DNA from: Budvicia aquatica DSM 5075 = ATCC 35567 | GTDB taxonomy: Bacteria > Pseudomonadota > Gammaproteobacteria > Enterobacterales > Enterobacteriaceae | Assembly: GCF_000427805.1 (NCBI RefSeq) | Contig: NZ_ATYS01000032.1 | Span: 450 to 63,316 of the forward strand | Length of the DNA stretch: 62,867 nt | Direction of reading: 5' to 3' | Part shown: positions 17,773 to 26,403 of the stretch, piece after piece | Numbering within the stretch: position 1 is the stretch's first letter | Layout of the letters: each line of letters starts with the position of its first letter | Made by a program: the position numbers and the translations under genes | The notes under the pieces: generated by a model | Database searches by the model: none | The model's input: the letters and a program-made list of their open reading frames with translations, nothing else | What the model was told of the DNA's origin: nothing

Positions 17773-17800
17773 GATTACCCCTGCCGCCACGGGGGTAATC
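17773..17800 (+). terminator. aroH terminator
   Basis: A 9-bp stem, GATTACCCC (17773-17781) with GGGGTAATC (17792-17800), begins 11 bp after the stop. The T-tract (six T) follows only after about 11 further bases. Confidence 0.6.
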
Positions 17801-17855
17801 CGGCGAGAGTTTTTTGCCGTCCTTCTTCCTTAGCCCTTAGCCCTTGCAGTAGAGC

Positions 17856-17883
17856 CGTCATCCCGTTGAAAAACGGGATGACG
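17856..17883 (+). repeat. Minimal copy of the dispersed palindrome
   Basis: A perfect 12-bp inverted repeat, CGTCATCCCGTT-GAAA-AACGGGATGACG, is the terminal hairpin of the family seen at 12582 and 6335 without the internal core. It could be a solo end left by deletion or an independent unit. Confidence 0.8.
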
Positions 17884-18045
17884 ACCTGGAGGGACAAGAA
17901 TAAGGTCAGCGCCAAACGAAATATTGATCTTAAAGTCACGATAAAAATTACCGCTACGGTAAGATTCTGACTGGATTCAATCTGACAGACACTAATAAAG
18001 CGTCGTGACTGTCAGATCTGGTTTACGCTAGCACAGTAAAATAAA

Positions 18046-18579
18046 CTATAAATTAAGTGGTTCAACTTTTATTGAATTAAGAAATTCAGATATATTATTT
18101 TGCACCGATCTATTTACTGATTCCATTGCTCTAACTACACCATAGAACGCATACCCTACAGGAACAATACCCACGGCTGTGACTTCTTGGGTATATACGA
18201 TACGTCCCGTATTTCGTTCTATTAAATCATAACGGGCAATAGTTTTGGTCTTCATATCAAAACCTCCTGCAGGCATATCCACAGCAAGTATCTTTACTGA
18301 TAAGTTAATTTTATTTGTTGAATCATCTTTAAATATTGCCATTCTATTTAATGACTCTTCAAGTGATGATTTCCAGAGCTGAGGTACACTTTCCATACCT
18401 ACTTCTATGTCCCCTTTTTTTTCATCCGGATGCGCTAAAGATACGGTGATTGACTTCAACTCTGCATCTATCTTTTTATCGCTGACGGCGACATTTTGTA
18501 TGGAGAAGTTCAGAGGGGGAACTGATTGGCAACCAGATAAAACCAGTAATGCAAAACCCAGTAAAAATATTTTCTTCAT
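18046..18579 (-). CDS. Outer-membrane-type lipoprotein of unknown function
   Basis: The N-terminus MKKIFLLGFALLVLSGCQSVPP has a clear lipobox LSGC with Cys17. Ser and not Asp follows nearby, which favours outer-membrane sorting. AGGAT precedes ATG 18579 on the minus strand. The mature 160 residues have alternating polar and hydrophobic strands (KINLSVKILAVDMPAGGFDMKTKTIARYDLIERNTGRIVYTQEV), the pattern of small periplasmic lipoproteins related to assembly or transport accessory families. No specific family is recognised. It stands alone in a low-GC stretch that continues to 19952. Confidence 0.75.
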   Translation of the reverse strand: MKKIFLLGFALLVLSGCQSVPPLNFSIQNVAVSDKKIDAELKSITVSLAHPDEKKGDIEVGMESVPQLWKSSLEESLNRMAIFKDDSTNKINLSVKILAVDMPAGGFDMKTKTIARYDLIERNTGRIVYTQEVTAVGIVPVGYAFYGVVRAMESVNRSVQNNISEFLNSIKVEPLNL

Positions 18580-18802
18580 GAATCCTATCTCAATGTTATT
18601 AGTGTGCCAATCAACAATAACATTAGGTAATAACTACTTCAAATTTACAGAAAAAACCCACACATAAATTTGTGAGCGTGCTCAAAGTACAACGCTAATA
18701 GAATGATGCTAAACCATTCCCTATTAAGATACCGCCTTATTAGCAATCAATGAAATTATTTCAAGTTGAACTATAAACCTTATAGACATTGGCTTGTTTA
18801 TT

Positions 18803-19141
18803 TCATTCTTCTTTTGCTTTTAATCCATTAGTTTTATCTAATATATTCAATATAATTGATAGCAGAGGAATTGAAAAAACCATAAAAAATAACAAGTTGG
18901 CTGTAAAGCTTATGTAGGTAATCATATCTACACTTAACCGACTTGATATACTATATATTTTCATTAGAAGAGTAGATAGAAGAATAAAAGTCACAGAAGA
19001 AAGCCAATAGTGGGCATAAGATAAGAAAATAGAGCAAAAAAGAAACATATAATTATACTTTCTATTTTTTCTTGTAAACTTGAAGCAACTATAATAGTCA
19101 CAAAGAATAGAATTAACTTCTTTATCTCTTATTGCAAACAA
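18803..19141 (-). CDS. AT-rich membrane protein ORF, possibly a decayed gene
   Basis: The ORF encodes 112 residues with about three hydrophobic segments (FLFCSIFLSYAHYWL, VTFILLSTLLM, NLLFFMVFSIPLLSIIL). Its only available start is TTG at 19141 with no ribosome site. Immediately upstream, in another frame (about 19132-19340, minus), lies further hydrophobic coding-like sequence (RTLLFLITIAAIINF; FTILMCLCFSILFV). That pattern suggests one membrane protein gene with a frameshift near 19130-19150. The AT-rich composition differs from the flanking housekeeping genes and points to acquired DNA. The family is unknown. Confidence 0.35.
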   Translation of the reverse strand: MFAIRDKEVNSILCDYYSCFKFTRKNRKYNYMFLFCSIFLSYAHYWLSSVTFILLSTLLMKIYSISSRLSVDMITYISFTANLLFFMVFSIPLLSIILNILDKTNGLKAKEE

Positions 19142-19387
19142 ATAAAATAGAGAAACAAAGGCACATTAATATTGTAAATATATTTTGTATTTTAAATAAG
19201 AATGGTAAATCCGGATAATAAATATAGAAGTTATGAGAAAAATTAATTATCGCGGCTATAGTTATCAAAAACAATAAAGTTCTAAGTACAGTAACGTTTA
19301 ATTTAATATTACGCTGGGTCCAAGTCCATTTGATTCCATTGTAGCAACTCTGCCACTATTGACGATGAGTTACTTTAGAAAAGGCCA

Positions 19388-19475
19388 ATTTACCGTACTA
19401 CCTCAGCAATCCGCCTCTTTAGCCAACGGTTTAGTTCAGGCCTTCGGTAAAAATCTGACTGCGGGGTGATATGGC
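19388..19475 (-). pseudogene. Broken second copy of the lplA 3' end
   Basis: Plus-strand TACCGTACTACCTCAGCAATCC (19393 on) matches the lplA end at 19961 (TACCGCACTATTTCAGCAATCC). TTCAGGCCTTCGGTAAAAATC followed by CTGCGGGGTGATATGG matches lplA at about 20118-20155. About 150 bp between these two parts is missing, and one G has been added. Read on the minus strand the fragment still ends IAEVVR-stop, like the IAEIVR-stop of LplA. It lies on the far side of the GNAT gene from intact lplA, so the two lplA 3' ends flank that gene. Confidence 0.75.
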
Positions 19476-19952
19476 GCTCTGTTTCTCACATAAATTTTTC
19501 TTCAGATAAATCATATCAACAAGCTGTATTCCTTCCTCAAAAATTGGCCGGTGGTAATTATCGGTAAAAAAGTTCTTCACTCGATATGATTTTTCAAATC
19601 CGCAACTTTCATAAAATGACAAAATTGTGGGTGTTTCCCCTGTTCCGACAAGCATTGTCTTATAGTTGTCTTTGTAAAAATCAAAAATAAATTTTATCAA
19701 TGCCTTACCATAGCCTTTACCTTGCTCATTTTCGTATGTCGCTATGTTTTTCAATTCGCAGGTTTCGCTGTCTATAGGTACGACAACGCAAACGCTTTTC
19801 AGCTCATTATCATATAAAGCAAACAAGTCACCAGTCGGTAAATACTTATCAATCATATTTTCCTGCTCGTCGGCCAATAGCAACAAGTCAAGGAACTGTT
19901 TCTTGTTTTCGACAACTTTTTCTATTTTTATTGTATTGATCAAATTGCACAT
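19431..19952 (-). CDS. GNAT-family acetyltransferase, horizontally acquired
   Basis: The 173 residues contain the acetyl-CoA motif [18 protein letters not shown] (residues about 75-92) and the C-terminal [18 protein letters not shown] element (motif B). The last residues, [15 protein letters not shown], are not GNAT sequence. They are read from the lplA fragment and resemble [13 protein letters not shown] of LplA, so the original end was lost and the frame now stops in the remnant. Codon use is AT-rich compared with lplA. It starts 8 bp after the lplA stop. The family resembles Gram-positive-type GNAT proteins; the substrate is unknown. Confidence 0.8.
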   Translation of the reverse strand: MCNLINTIKIEKVVENKKQFLDLLLLADEQENMIDKYLPTGDLFALYDNELKSVCVVVPIDSETCELKNIATYENEQGKGYGKALIKFIFDFYKDNYKTMLVGTGETPTILSFYESCGFEKSYRVKNFFTDNYHRPIFEEGIQLVDMIYLKKNLCEKQSAISPRSQIFTEGLN

Positions 19953-19959
19953 AACGTCT

Positions 19960-20976
19960 CTACCGCACTATTTCAGCAATCCAGTTTCCCAACTCTTTAA
20001 GTTCTTTTTCCTGTTGCGGATAATCGGCTATCAGCCCGTCGCACTGTGCTTTTAGGGCATCGCTGTGGTAAATACAGCCCTGCAGATTTTTAGCCAACTG
20101 TTCAAGCGGAGCCGGGTTCAGGCTGTCGGTGAAAACCTGGCTGCGGGTGATATGGCCTTTTTCTACATCAAAGTGAATCTCTACGCCACCCCAAACAAAG
20201 CGCTGATCCAGTAAGTGGGTAAAGGCCGGGGCTTGGCCGAAATTCCATTCCCAACTGCTCTGGCGAGCGAAGGTTTCAACAAAATTAGGTAAATCAGGTA
20301 AGGCATCAGGAGAGATAATCTCAGCCTCAGTGTGTTCGCCATAGTGGTCAAAAAAGGATTTAGTGACGGCGTCACATATCATTTTATGCGTTATGCCCGG
20401 CACTAATTCACTTAAATTAGCCACTCTGCCGCGCACCGATGAAATTCCCTTGGCCTGAAGCTTTTTAGCATCAGGATTGAGGTAATCCGCCAAACGAGTG
20501 AGGTCGGCATCGAGCAGCAAAGTGCCGTGATGAAAACCGCGATCCATGGTCTCTTTATAGGCTGAGCCGGAGACTTTTCTTTCACCCTCTGGCGTCGCAA
20601 CGACCAGATCGTTACGTCCGGAAGCATTAGCATTAACCCCAAACGCCTTCAGCGCATTAACCACAATGGTGGTAGACACGGTTTTGTCATACTCAGGTTT
20701 GCCGGCCATAAAGGTAAAGCAGGTATTGCCTAAATCGTGGAACACTGCCCCGCCACCGCTGCTGCGCCGTGCCAGTTTGATATTGTCTTCATCCATTCTT
20801 CGCGTATTGCACTCTTTCCACGGATTTTGAGCCCGACCGATCACCACCGTATTGGCATTTCGCCATAAAAACAGCACTCGCTGAGTCGCCGGCATCTGGC
20901 GGAAAATGCACTCTTCAACCGCAAGGTTGAACCATGGATCGTGAGAATCAGAAATCAAAAGGCGTAGAGAAGACAT
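19960..20976 (-). CDS. lplA: Lipoate-protein ligase A
   Basis: LplA activates free lipoate with ATP and attaches it to the lipoyl domains of 2-oxoacid dehydrogenases and GcvH. ATG 20976 ([22 protein letters not shown]) corresponds to the E. coli start; the ORF extends 14 codons upstream without reason. The 338 residues match E. coli LplA. They include [15 protein letters not shown] (lipoyl-AMP site), KVSGSAYKE with the catalytic lysine and, in the C-terminal accessory domain, [11 protein letters not shown] and [20 protein letters not shown]. The gene is complete, although a broken copy of its 3' end lies 0.5 kb further on. Confidence 0.95.
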   Translation of the reverse strand: MSSLRLLISDSHDPWFNLAVEECIFRQMPATQRVLFLWRNANTVVIGRAQNPWKECNTRRMDEDNIKLARRSSGGGAVFHDLGNTCFTFMAGKPEYDKTVSTTIVVNALKAFGVNANASGRNDLVVATPEGERKVSGSAYKETMDRGFHHGTLLLDADLTRLADYLNPDAKKLQAKGISSVRGRVANLSELVPGITHKMICDAVTKSFFDHYGEHTEAEIISPDALPDLPNFVETFARQSSWEWNFGQAPAFTHLLDQRFVWGGVEIHFDVEKGHITRSQVFTDSLNPAPLEQLAKNLQGCIYHSDALKAQCDGLIADYPQQEKELKELGNWIAEIVR

Positions 20977-21014
20977 AGGCAATAATATCCGCATAGTTGG
21001 AATGCTTGATAATA

Positions 21015-21048
21015 GCACAAACGGGCCATTTTTCCCGCCCGTTTGTGC
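21015..21048 (-). terminator. Strong hairpin between the EVE gene and lplA
   Basis: A perfect 12-bp stem, GCACAAACGGGC (21015-21026) with GCCCGTTTGTGC (21037-21048), has a 10-nt loop. It lies downstream of the EVE-domain gene on the minus strand. The T-tract is poor (TATTAT). Confidence 0.6.
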
Positions 21049-21065
21049 TGCCTTATGCCTTAATA

Positions 21066-21521
21066 TCAGGCTGGTAGAGCACGATCTCGCTCTCTGGCTG
21101 ACATGGCTGAAGCGATGGTTCTCATATCCCGTTCGCTGACGTCAAACAACCCAAAGCGAAGTTGGTATCCCCAGTTTCTGCCGCCGGTCACATTTGCACA
21201 AGCAAACTCTAATCTGGCCAACAGTGGTCTAATCGGGGCAACCTGAGCGTCGAACCAGACTACGTCACGACGATAGGGATAGAACTCATCAAACATATGA
21301 ACCTGATAAGGTTCACCGCCAGCCACCCGGCCAATCGAAGTGAATGACTGGCACGGAGACTTTTCGCCTAAACGTTCAGTAGGAGAATAGTAAGCCACAA
21401 TATCCCCTTCCCGCAGCCGTTTTAACGGGGTGGCTTTACCATGGCATACCTGCATAAAGCCACCTTCCCGGCCAATTCTTACATGTTCATAACAAGCCAC
21501 GGCAATCCAGTAACGAGTCAT
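21066..21521 (-). CDS. EVE-domain protein (PUA-like)
   Basis: The 151 residues start [29 protein letters not shown] and contain the EVE-domain features: the [16 protein letters not shown] barrel strand, [16 protein letters not shown] and the C-terminal [21 protein letters not shown] domains belong to the PUA/YTH fold that reads modified bases or RNA. The ATG directly follows the VOC stop (TAAATG), so the two are translationally coupled. Because it is paired with a VOC protein and a WYL regulator, this copy may serve a small stress module. Confidence 0.85.
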   Translation of the reverse strand: MTRYWIAVACYEHVRIGREGGFMQVCHGKATPLKRLREGDIVAYYSPTERLGEKSPCQSFTSIGRVAGGEPYQVHMFDEFYPYRRDVVWFDAQVAPIRPLLARLEFACANVTGGRNWGYQLRFGLFDVSERDMRTIASAMSARERDRALPA

Positions 21522-21887
21522 TTAGATTATCGAAAGTACGCGCAACCGGTGACCATCAGGATCCGTTGCAGTAAAGGTATAGCCAAAATCCATCTGCTGC
21601 GGGCGCTGAATAATAGTGACGCCCTTTTCACTCCAGCGCTGATGGTATTCATCAACCATTGCGACAGATTCAACCGAGATAGCATATTCTCCGCTGGCGG
21701 TGATTTGCCCGGCCTTCGGTTCCACCGTATGCTTAGACCATAGTGCAAGCATCACGCCGGATGACAGACGAAACATGGCAAAGGTCGGTGAGGCTTCTAA
21801 CAATGTCAGCCCGAGTAAATCTTGATAGAAATCTTTGCTGGCCGTCGGGCTATCGACATAAAGAATAAATAAGCTGGGTTCTGACAT
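21522..21887 (-). CDS. VOC/glyoxalase-fold protein
   Basis: The 121 residues have the two beta-alpha-beta-beta-beta modules of the vicinal oxygen chelate superfamily: LFILYVDSPTASKDFYQDLLGLTLLEASPTFAMFRLSSG and, after VDEYHQRWSEKGVTIIQRPQQMDFGYTFTATDPDGHRLRVLS. Such proteins include glyoxalases, dioxygenases and resistance proteins that bind antibiotics; the metal ligands are not clear enough to choose. The start has AGGAG on the minus strand at about 21893-21897. The gene is followed without a gap by the EVE gene and preceded by an operator-like palindrome. Confidence 0.85.
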   Translation of the reverse strand: MSEPSLFILYVDSPTASKDFYQDLLGLTLLEASPTFAMFRLSSGVMLALWSKHTVEPKAGQITASGEYAISVESVAMVDEYHQRWSEKGVTIIQRPQQMDFGYTFTATDPDGHRLRVLSII

Positions 21888-21912
21888 GATGCTCTCCTTA
21901 AATTGATGGGTA

Positions 21913-21930
21913 TATCAGGTACACCTGATA
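21913..21930 (-). promoter_or_regulatory. Palindromic operator candidate before the VOC-EVE pair
   Basis: TATCAGGT-AC-ACCTGATA has two perfect 8-bp arms and is centred 34 bp upstream of the VOC start. It lies in the 92-bp gap after the WYL-type regulator gene and probably is that protein's binding site. A weaker TGACA-N5-TGTCA lies at 21954-21968. Confidence 0.55.
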
Positions 21931-21979
21931 ACAGGCATATTAAACTCGGAGAGTGACAGTTTTTGTCAGTAGGATATCA

Positions 21980-22669
21980 TCACTTACGGGAAATGTTATT
22001 TAACTTATACCATGCGTTGAGCAGCTGTTGACGCCGCTGCGGATAAACGTCTTCGGTAACAACCAATTCTTTAATCCGGTCTATTCTGAAATGACGAATA
22101 TCACTTCTTAACTCACACCAGGCCATAACCACCCGCACATCGTCAAAAAATCCAATGGCAAACGGCCAAATAACGCGCTGCGTACGTTGGCGGTCTTTAT
22201 CACCATAGCTGATAAGAAGTTTAAATTCAGACTCAATAGCTTTGCGGATTTTAAGAATCTGAGACAGATAGAGCTGGTCTTCGCCTTTCGGACCTATCAG
22301 CAAGGCTGACTCTTCTAAACGATAGCGTAACTCAGGTGTGACAATCGCCGAGATCTTGGATAACGCCCGGCGAGCCCCTTCAGCCAGTTCAGCATCCGTT
22401 CGCTCAGAGACCCATCGGGCACCAAGCACCAACGCTTCTATTTCATCGGGAGTAAACATCAGCGGCGGCAGAACAAATCCGGCCCGAAGCACGTAGCCAA
22501 GCCCTGCTTCACCTTCGATCGGTGCCCCCTGAGCCTGTAAGCTGCGAATATCGCGATAAAGCGTGCGCAGGCTGATACCCAACTTAGCCGCAAGATCGAC
22601 ACCGCTCACCGGGTAGCGGTGGCCGCGTAATAATTGAAGTAATTCGAGCAGGCGTTCAGAACGGGACAA
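21980..22669 (-). CDS. YafY-type HTH and WYL-domain regulator
   Basis: The 229 residues begin with a DeoR-like winged helix (LLRGHRYPVSGVDLAAKLGISLRTLYRDIRSLQAQGAPIEGEAGLGYVL, residues 14-62) and continue with a WYL ligand-binding domain (LLISYGDKDRQRTQRVIWPFAIGFFDDVRVVMAWCELRSDIRHFRIDRI). The arrangement is that of E. coli YafY. The WYL triad itself is replaced by VIWPFAIGFF-type residues, which is common in this subgroup. It lies upstream of the VOC and EVE genes on the same strand. An adjacent palindrome suggests that it regulates them. Confidence 0.88.
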   Translation of the reverse strand: MSRSERLLELLQLLRGHRYPVSGVDLAAKLGISLRTLYRDIRSLQAQGAPIEGEAGLGYVLRAGFVLPPLMFTPDEIEALVLGARWVSERTDAELAEGARRALSKISAIVTPELRYRLEESALLIGPKGEDQLYLSQILKIRKAIESEFKLLISYGDKDRQRTQRVIWPFAIGFFDDVRVVMAWCELRSDIRHFRIDRIKELVVTEDVYPQRRQQLLNAWYKLNNISRK

Positions 22670-22713
22670 TGCCGGTTTCCTTATGCTTAAGCCAACCGGC
22701 CACGGTCAGATAA

Positions 22714-23178
22714 TTATAAACGACGGGATTGCCAGTACGCATTTTTCCAATACGGGCTATTCAATGATGAAATCATCACCCCTTTACTGGTTGATGCGTG
22801 TAAAAAGGCACCGTCAGCGTCATAAACCCCAACGTGTAATCCATTCTCCCCTCTGCCGGTTTTAAAGAACACTAAATCACCGGGCATCAGCTCATCACGA
22901 GAGACTTTAGATCCGATCTCCGCCTGAAGTTTGGTGGTTCGAGGGAGGTTAATATTGAATTTATCCTGAAAGGTCCGGTAAACAAAACCCGAGCAGTCAA
23001 CGCCGCTGCGAGCCAGACCACCGTAGCGATAAGGTGCCCCGCGCCATTCACGATGCTGCTCTTTTAATTGAGCAAGAACAAATATCGGATCCGACAGTTT
23101 GCCGGTCGGCGGCGGCGCATGGCTGGAACACCCGGCTAATACCAGTATGACCAACATCAATAAGTAACGTAAATGCAT
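22714..23178 (-). CDS. nlpC: NlpC/P60 cell-wall endopeptidase lipoprotein
   Basis: The start ATG 23178 (MHLRYLLM) gives 154 residues, the E. coli length; the ATG 6 codons upstream lacks conservation. The lipobox LAGC places the lipidated Cys at 17. The catalytic set is Cys62 (GVDCSGFVY), His115 (GLHVGVYD) and His127 (FLHAST). The protein should be a periplasmic D,L-endopeptidase anchored in the outer membrane. In E. coli it follows btuD directly; here the SUKH gene, ltaE and the zincin gene lie between. Confidence 0.95.
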   Translation of the reverse strand: MHLRYLLMLVILVLAGCSSHAPPPTGKLSDPIFVLAQLKEQHREWRGAPYRYGGLARSGVDCSGFVYRTFQDKFNINLPRTTKLQAEIGSKVSRDELMPGDLVFFKTGRGENGLHVGVYDADGAFLHASTSKGVMISSLNSPYWKNAYWQSRRL

Positions 23179-23394
23179 CGGTCCGCGTCTCTCCAACTTT
23201 TATGCACGCAATAAAGTAATAATTAGCTTAAATAGCCGAGGAATACAATATACCCAGCGGGAATATCTGTGATATTGGTAATATTTTTAGTGATTATGGC
23301 GGTTTAATCCACCATTGGGTATTTATTTAAAGTCATTTCTTATTTCAGCGTTAACTCAAATAACCTGTTTATCTGCCCCAAAATAATACCATGG

Positions 23395-23940
23395 CTAAAC
23401 GGCCATAATTTGCCAAAATTCCGTCCGGCTATCAGCACCAACCTCTTTTCTAATCTCATCAACCGTTGCCGTATTCAAAAATAGTGAGCCGAGTGCACGG
23501 ATAAACAGATTAAAGTTGGTTGCCACTAATTCAAACTCATCCATAGTTGATTCACTGGTCATGGCATAAACTCGCTTATCCAGCGTATTTAATAAAATGG
23601 TGTAAGGATCAGATATGGCAATGACAACAATGCCCTCCGGCCGGTTATCCCCTAACCACCAGTGGTTAAAGCCGTTATACTGATTCATCTCAATGATAAA
23701 GCTCGGGTAGGATTTTCCACAGCCAAATGCCACTCTTCCTAATGAGAGGTTATCAATATTATAAGCCATAATAAAAGATAAAAAATCTTCGGGTAATTGG
23801 ATACCAAGCTGTTTTTCCATTTGTTCAATACCCAAAACAGGCTCCGTTGGCCTTAATAACTTAAGATCGTCAAGCTCACCGTTAAAAGCGGAAAACTTGG
23901 TACTTAACCGGCCTTCAATATCTTCAACTGTCAGTAACAT
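23395..23940 (-). CDS. SMI1/KNR4 (SUKH) family protein
   Basis: The 181 residues have the SUKH pattern. An N-terminal helix is followed by the conserved element IEQMEKQLGIQLPEDFLSFIMAYN, then GRVAFGCGKSYPSFIIEMN. The central NHWWLGDNRPEGIVVIAISDPYTILLNTLDKRVYAMTSES matches the family's hydrophobic core. Bacterial SUKH proteins often act as immunity proteins against polymorphic toxins. It is cytosolic. The nearest possible toxin on the same strand is the zincin at 25291-26403, but ltaE lies between them. A lone immunity gene is equally possible. Confidence 0.8.
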   Translation of the reverse strand: MLLTVEDIEGRLSTKFSAFNGELDDLKLLRPTEPVLGIEQMEKQLGIQLPEDFLSFIMAYNIDNLSLGRVAFGCGKSYPSFIIEMNQYNGFNHWWLGDNRPEGIVVIAISDPYTILLNTLDKRVYAMTSESTMDEFELVATNFNLFIRALGSLFLNTATVDEIRKEVGADSRTEFWQIMAV

Positions 23941-24173
23941 TTATCCCTCTGATTATCACTCTCGTCATCATCAATGCCTGAAGAACTTTATTTTCCCGTC
24001 ATAAAACAGACTACAGAAACAGGCCAAAATGTAACAGATCATTATTGTTTATAAGCGGATGCGAATAGTTAACTACAGGGAGATATTATTTGGTATAAAG
24101 AATGTGATTCGTATAAACAGATAACCGCCTTACATCACTCTGCAATTCTATAATAATTAAGGTACCCGCCAAT

Positions 24174-25229
24174 ATGATAGACCTACGAAGCGATACAGTA
24201 ACTCAACCAAGCAAAGCCATGCGTCAGGCGATGGCAGACGCTGCGGTAGGCGATGATGTTTATGGTGACGATCCCAGCATTAATCAGCTAGAACAAGAAG
24301 CGGCAGCGCTTTCAGGTAAAGAGGCTGCGCTGTTTTTACCTACGGGTACACAGGCTAATTTAGTCGCCCTGCTGACTCACTGTCAGCGCGGTGAAGAGTA
24401 TATTGTCGGGCAGAAGGCCCATAACTATATGTTTGAAGCCGGCGGTGCCGCCGTGCTTGGCAGCATCCAGCCGCAGCCTATTGATGCCGCCGCCGATGGC
24501 ACGCTGCCGCTCGATGTGGTTGCCAGCGTGATTAAGCCGGACGATATCCATTTTGCCCGCACCCGCCTGCTGTGTTTAGAAAACACCCATAATGGCAAAG
24601 TACTGCCGCTGGATTATCTCCATCAGGCTTGGGCTTTCACCCGCAAAAAGAATCTGGCGCTGCACGTTGACGGAGCGCGCATATTCAATGCTGCGGTGGC
24701 CATGAAAGTGCCGTTAACTACCCTGACTCAATATTGCGACACCCTGACTATCTGCCTGTCAAAAGGCCTCGGAGCCCCCGTTGGTTCTCTGCTATGCGGC
24801 AGTACTGAATATATTAAACAGGCCCGACGCTGGCGTAAAATGGTCGGTGGCGGAATGCGCCAGGCCGGTATTCTGGCTCAGGGTGCGATTTATGCTTTGC
24901 ATCACAACGTAGAACGCCTGCGTGAAGATCACGACAACGCCCAATGGCTGGCCGAACAGCTGGCTGCGCTAGGCATCGACGTTCAGGCTCCCGGAGCCCA
25001 GACCAATATGGTTTTCCTGCGCCTGCCGGCAAATGAAATAAGTCAGCTCGGCCCGTGGATGAAACAGCGCGGAATATTAATCAATGCCGGACCGGTAACG
25101 CGTCTGGTCACCCATATGAACGTATCCCGCGAAGACCTGCAACGGGTAGTGAATTTATGGCGGGAGTTTAAGGGCAGGATCTCAACGCCGGGCAGCGGTG
25201 AAGGCAGTCCTAAAGGGATTTATGGCTAA
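24174..25229 (+). CDS. ltaE: Low-specificity L-threonine aldolase
   Basis: LtaE is a PLP enzyme that splits L-threonine or L-allo-threonine into glycine and acetaldehyde. The 351 residues include MIDLRSDTVTQPS at the start, LFLPTGTQANLVALL, HVDGARIFNA and the PLP lysine Lys197 in CLSKGLGAPVGS. The C-terminal tail (SPKGIYG) is about 18 residues longer than in E. coli (333). It is transcribed opposite to its neighbours and ends in its own terminator, which argues for independent insertion between btuD and nlpC. Confidence 0.95.
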   Translation: MIDLRSDTVTQPSKAMRQAMADAAVGDDVYGDDPSINQLEQEAAALSGKEAALFLPTGTQANLVALLTHCQRGEEYIVGQKAHNYMFEAGGAAVLGSIQPQPIDAAADGTLPLDVVASVIKPDDIHFARTRLLCLENTHNGKVLPLDYLHQAWAFTRKKNLALHVDGARIFNAAVAMKVPLTTLTQYCDTLTICLSKGLGAPVGSLLCGSTEYIKQARRWRKMVGGGMRQAGILAQGAIYALHHNVERLREDHDNAQWLAEQLAALGIDVQAPGAQTNMVFLRLPANEISQLGPWMKQRGILINAGPVTRLVTHMNVSREDLQRVVNLWREFKGRISTPGSGEGSPKGIYG

Positions 25230-25253
25230 TTAATATGGCTAATTAATAATGTT

Positions 25254-25284
25254 AAAAAGCCTGAGGGTAAATCTTCGGGCTTTT
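25254..25284 (+). terminator. Terminator between ltaE and the zincin gene
   Basis: AAAAAGCC...GGGCTTTT forms a stem with A- and T-tracts on both sides, so it can act on both converging genes. Confidence 0.7.
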
Positions 25285-25290
25285 AATCAT

Positions 25291-26403
25291 TCAGCCCTTA
25301 AGGCTAAAAACAACGCTGGCAAGACCGATTAATCCTTTTACATCCTCCGCGCTGGCAACGGTATGCAACCACTGCTGTTGCATCGATACCGGATTGTCAG
25401 AATATTTCATCAAATCAATCTCTCCGGTTCTGGGCATCGGCGTATTTTTTAATGCGACCTGAGTATATTGGGTTGATGTTCCTTTATGCGACCACGAATA
25501 GTCACGCCTAAAAGTAAATCGGGTAAAGTTGTCCAGTATAAGGTGCCCCACTTCATGGGCTGCGGTAAGTTGGAATTTTTGACTGGTTAACACAGTGGCT
25601 TTGTTGGCTGATTGGCCACTATCGGCAAGCTTATGGCTATAGAAACCCGAATTGTAATAAACCCGTCGTAGCAGAACTAAGCTGGTCGAACGCCCGAACC
25701 TTGCGCTTATACGATCAATCAGTTTGAAATTAGCCATTTTTGGCTCTGCATTAATATCTGCCGTTATTCGAACGTTAAACTCACCTTCACGGGTTATAAT
25801 GCTTTCGCCTATTCCCTGCGCCAAACGCCCATCCCGTGACCAAAACCGCTCGATGCCCTCTTTGGCCAACTGCTCTAATTCAGCGTAGCTTTTTGCTATC
25901 ACTGCGGCACATTGACCACTCATCCCGCCATATGAAAATGATGGGCGAAGGGTTACATCAACCACATAAGCACCACGATCGATCCGAACGTCTAACCAAC
26001 GAACTTTAGCCGCCGAGTTATTTAACGGACAGTCATATACCACTGAGCTTTCATTGTGCCTTACCGTTAACCGAATCAATAAGTCCGGGCTTTTAAGCAC
26101 CTTGGTATCCAGAATGTCATCATTGCCGTAACCATCCCAGATCCAGTAATAGCTGTCGTTAGCCGGTAAGCAAATCGCCTGATTATCACTGAATACCAGA
26201 GTCCCCCGGTTCCATACTTCGACTAATACTTCTTCCGGCTGATTTTGGAGGTTATGGATAATAAAACTGACAGCGGATTTATTCAGCGTATTGATATCAT
26301 TTTCAGAAAATCCGGCAACAGACAGCGGCGTCAGGGTATTTTTGTTTTTGCCTGAGAGGGTTATTTTTTGAGGTCGTTGCGGTGAGGTTCTACGTTTGTG
26401 CAT
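25291..26403 (-). CDS. Predicted HEXXH zinc metalloprotease, possible secreted effector
   Basis: The 370-residue protein has the zincin motif HEVGH at residues 283-287 (QLTAAHEVGHLIL). A third His candidate is in YSWSHKG (about 306) and a Met-turn-like DLMKY at 330-334, as in metzincin-type proteases. The N-terminal half (about 45-150) looks beta-rich, similar to FlgD or Ig-like folds (VEVWNRGTLVF, WIWDGYGNDD). There is no signal peptide and the N-terminus is basic, so any secretion would need a dedicated system. The exact family is not recognised. The nearest SUKH protein is a candidate partner, which is inference. Confidence 0.6.
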   Translation of the reverse strand: MHKRRTSPQRPQKITLSGKNKNTLTPLSVAGFSENDINTLNKSAVSFIIHNLQNQPEEVLVEVWNRGTLVFSDNQAICLPANDSYYWIWDGYGNDDILDTKVLKSPDLLIRLTVRHNESSVVYDCPLNNSAAKVRWLDVRIDRGAYVVDVTLRPSFSYGGMSGQCAAVIAKSYAELEQLAKEGIERFWSRDGRLAQGIGESIITREGEFNVRITADINAEPKMANFKLIDRISARFGRSTSLVLLRRVYYNSGFYSHKLADSGQSANKATVLTSQKFQLTAAHEVGHLILDNFTRFTFRRDYSWSHKGTSTQYTQVALKNTPMPRTGEIDLMKYSDNPVSMQQQWLHTVASAEDVKGLIGLASVVFSLKG

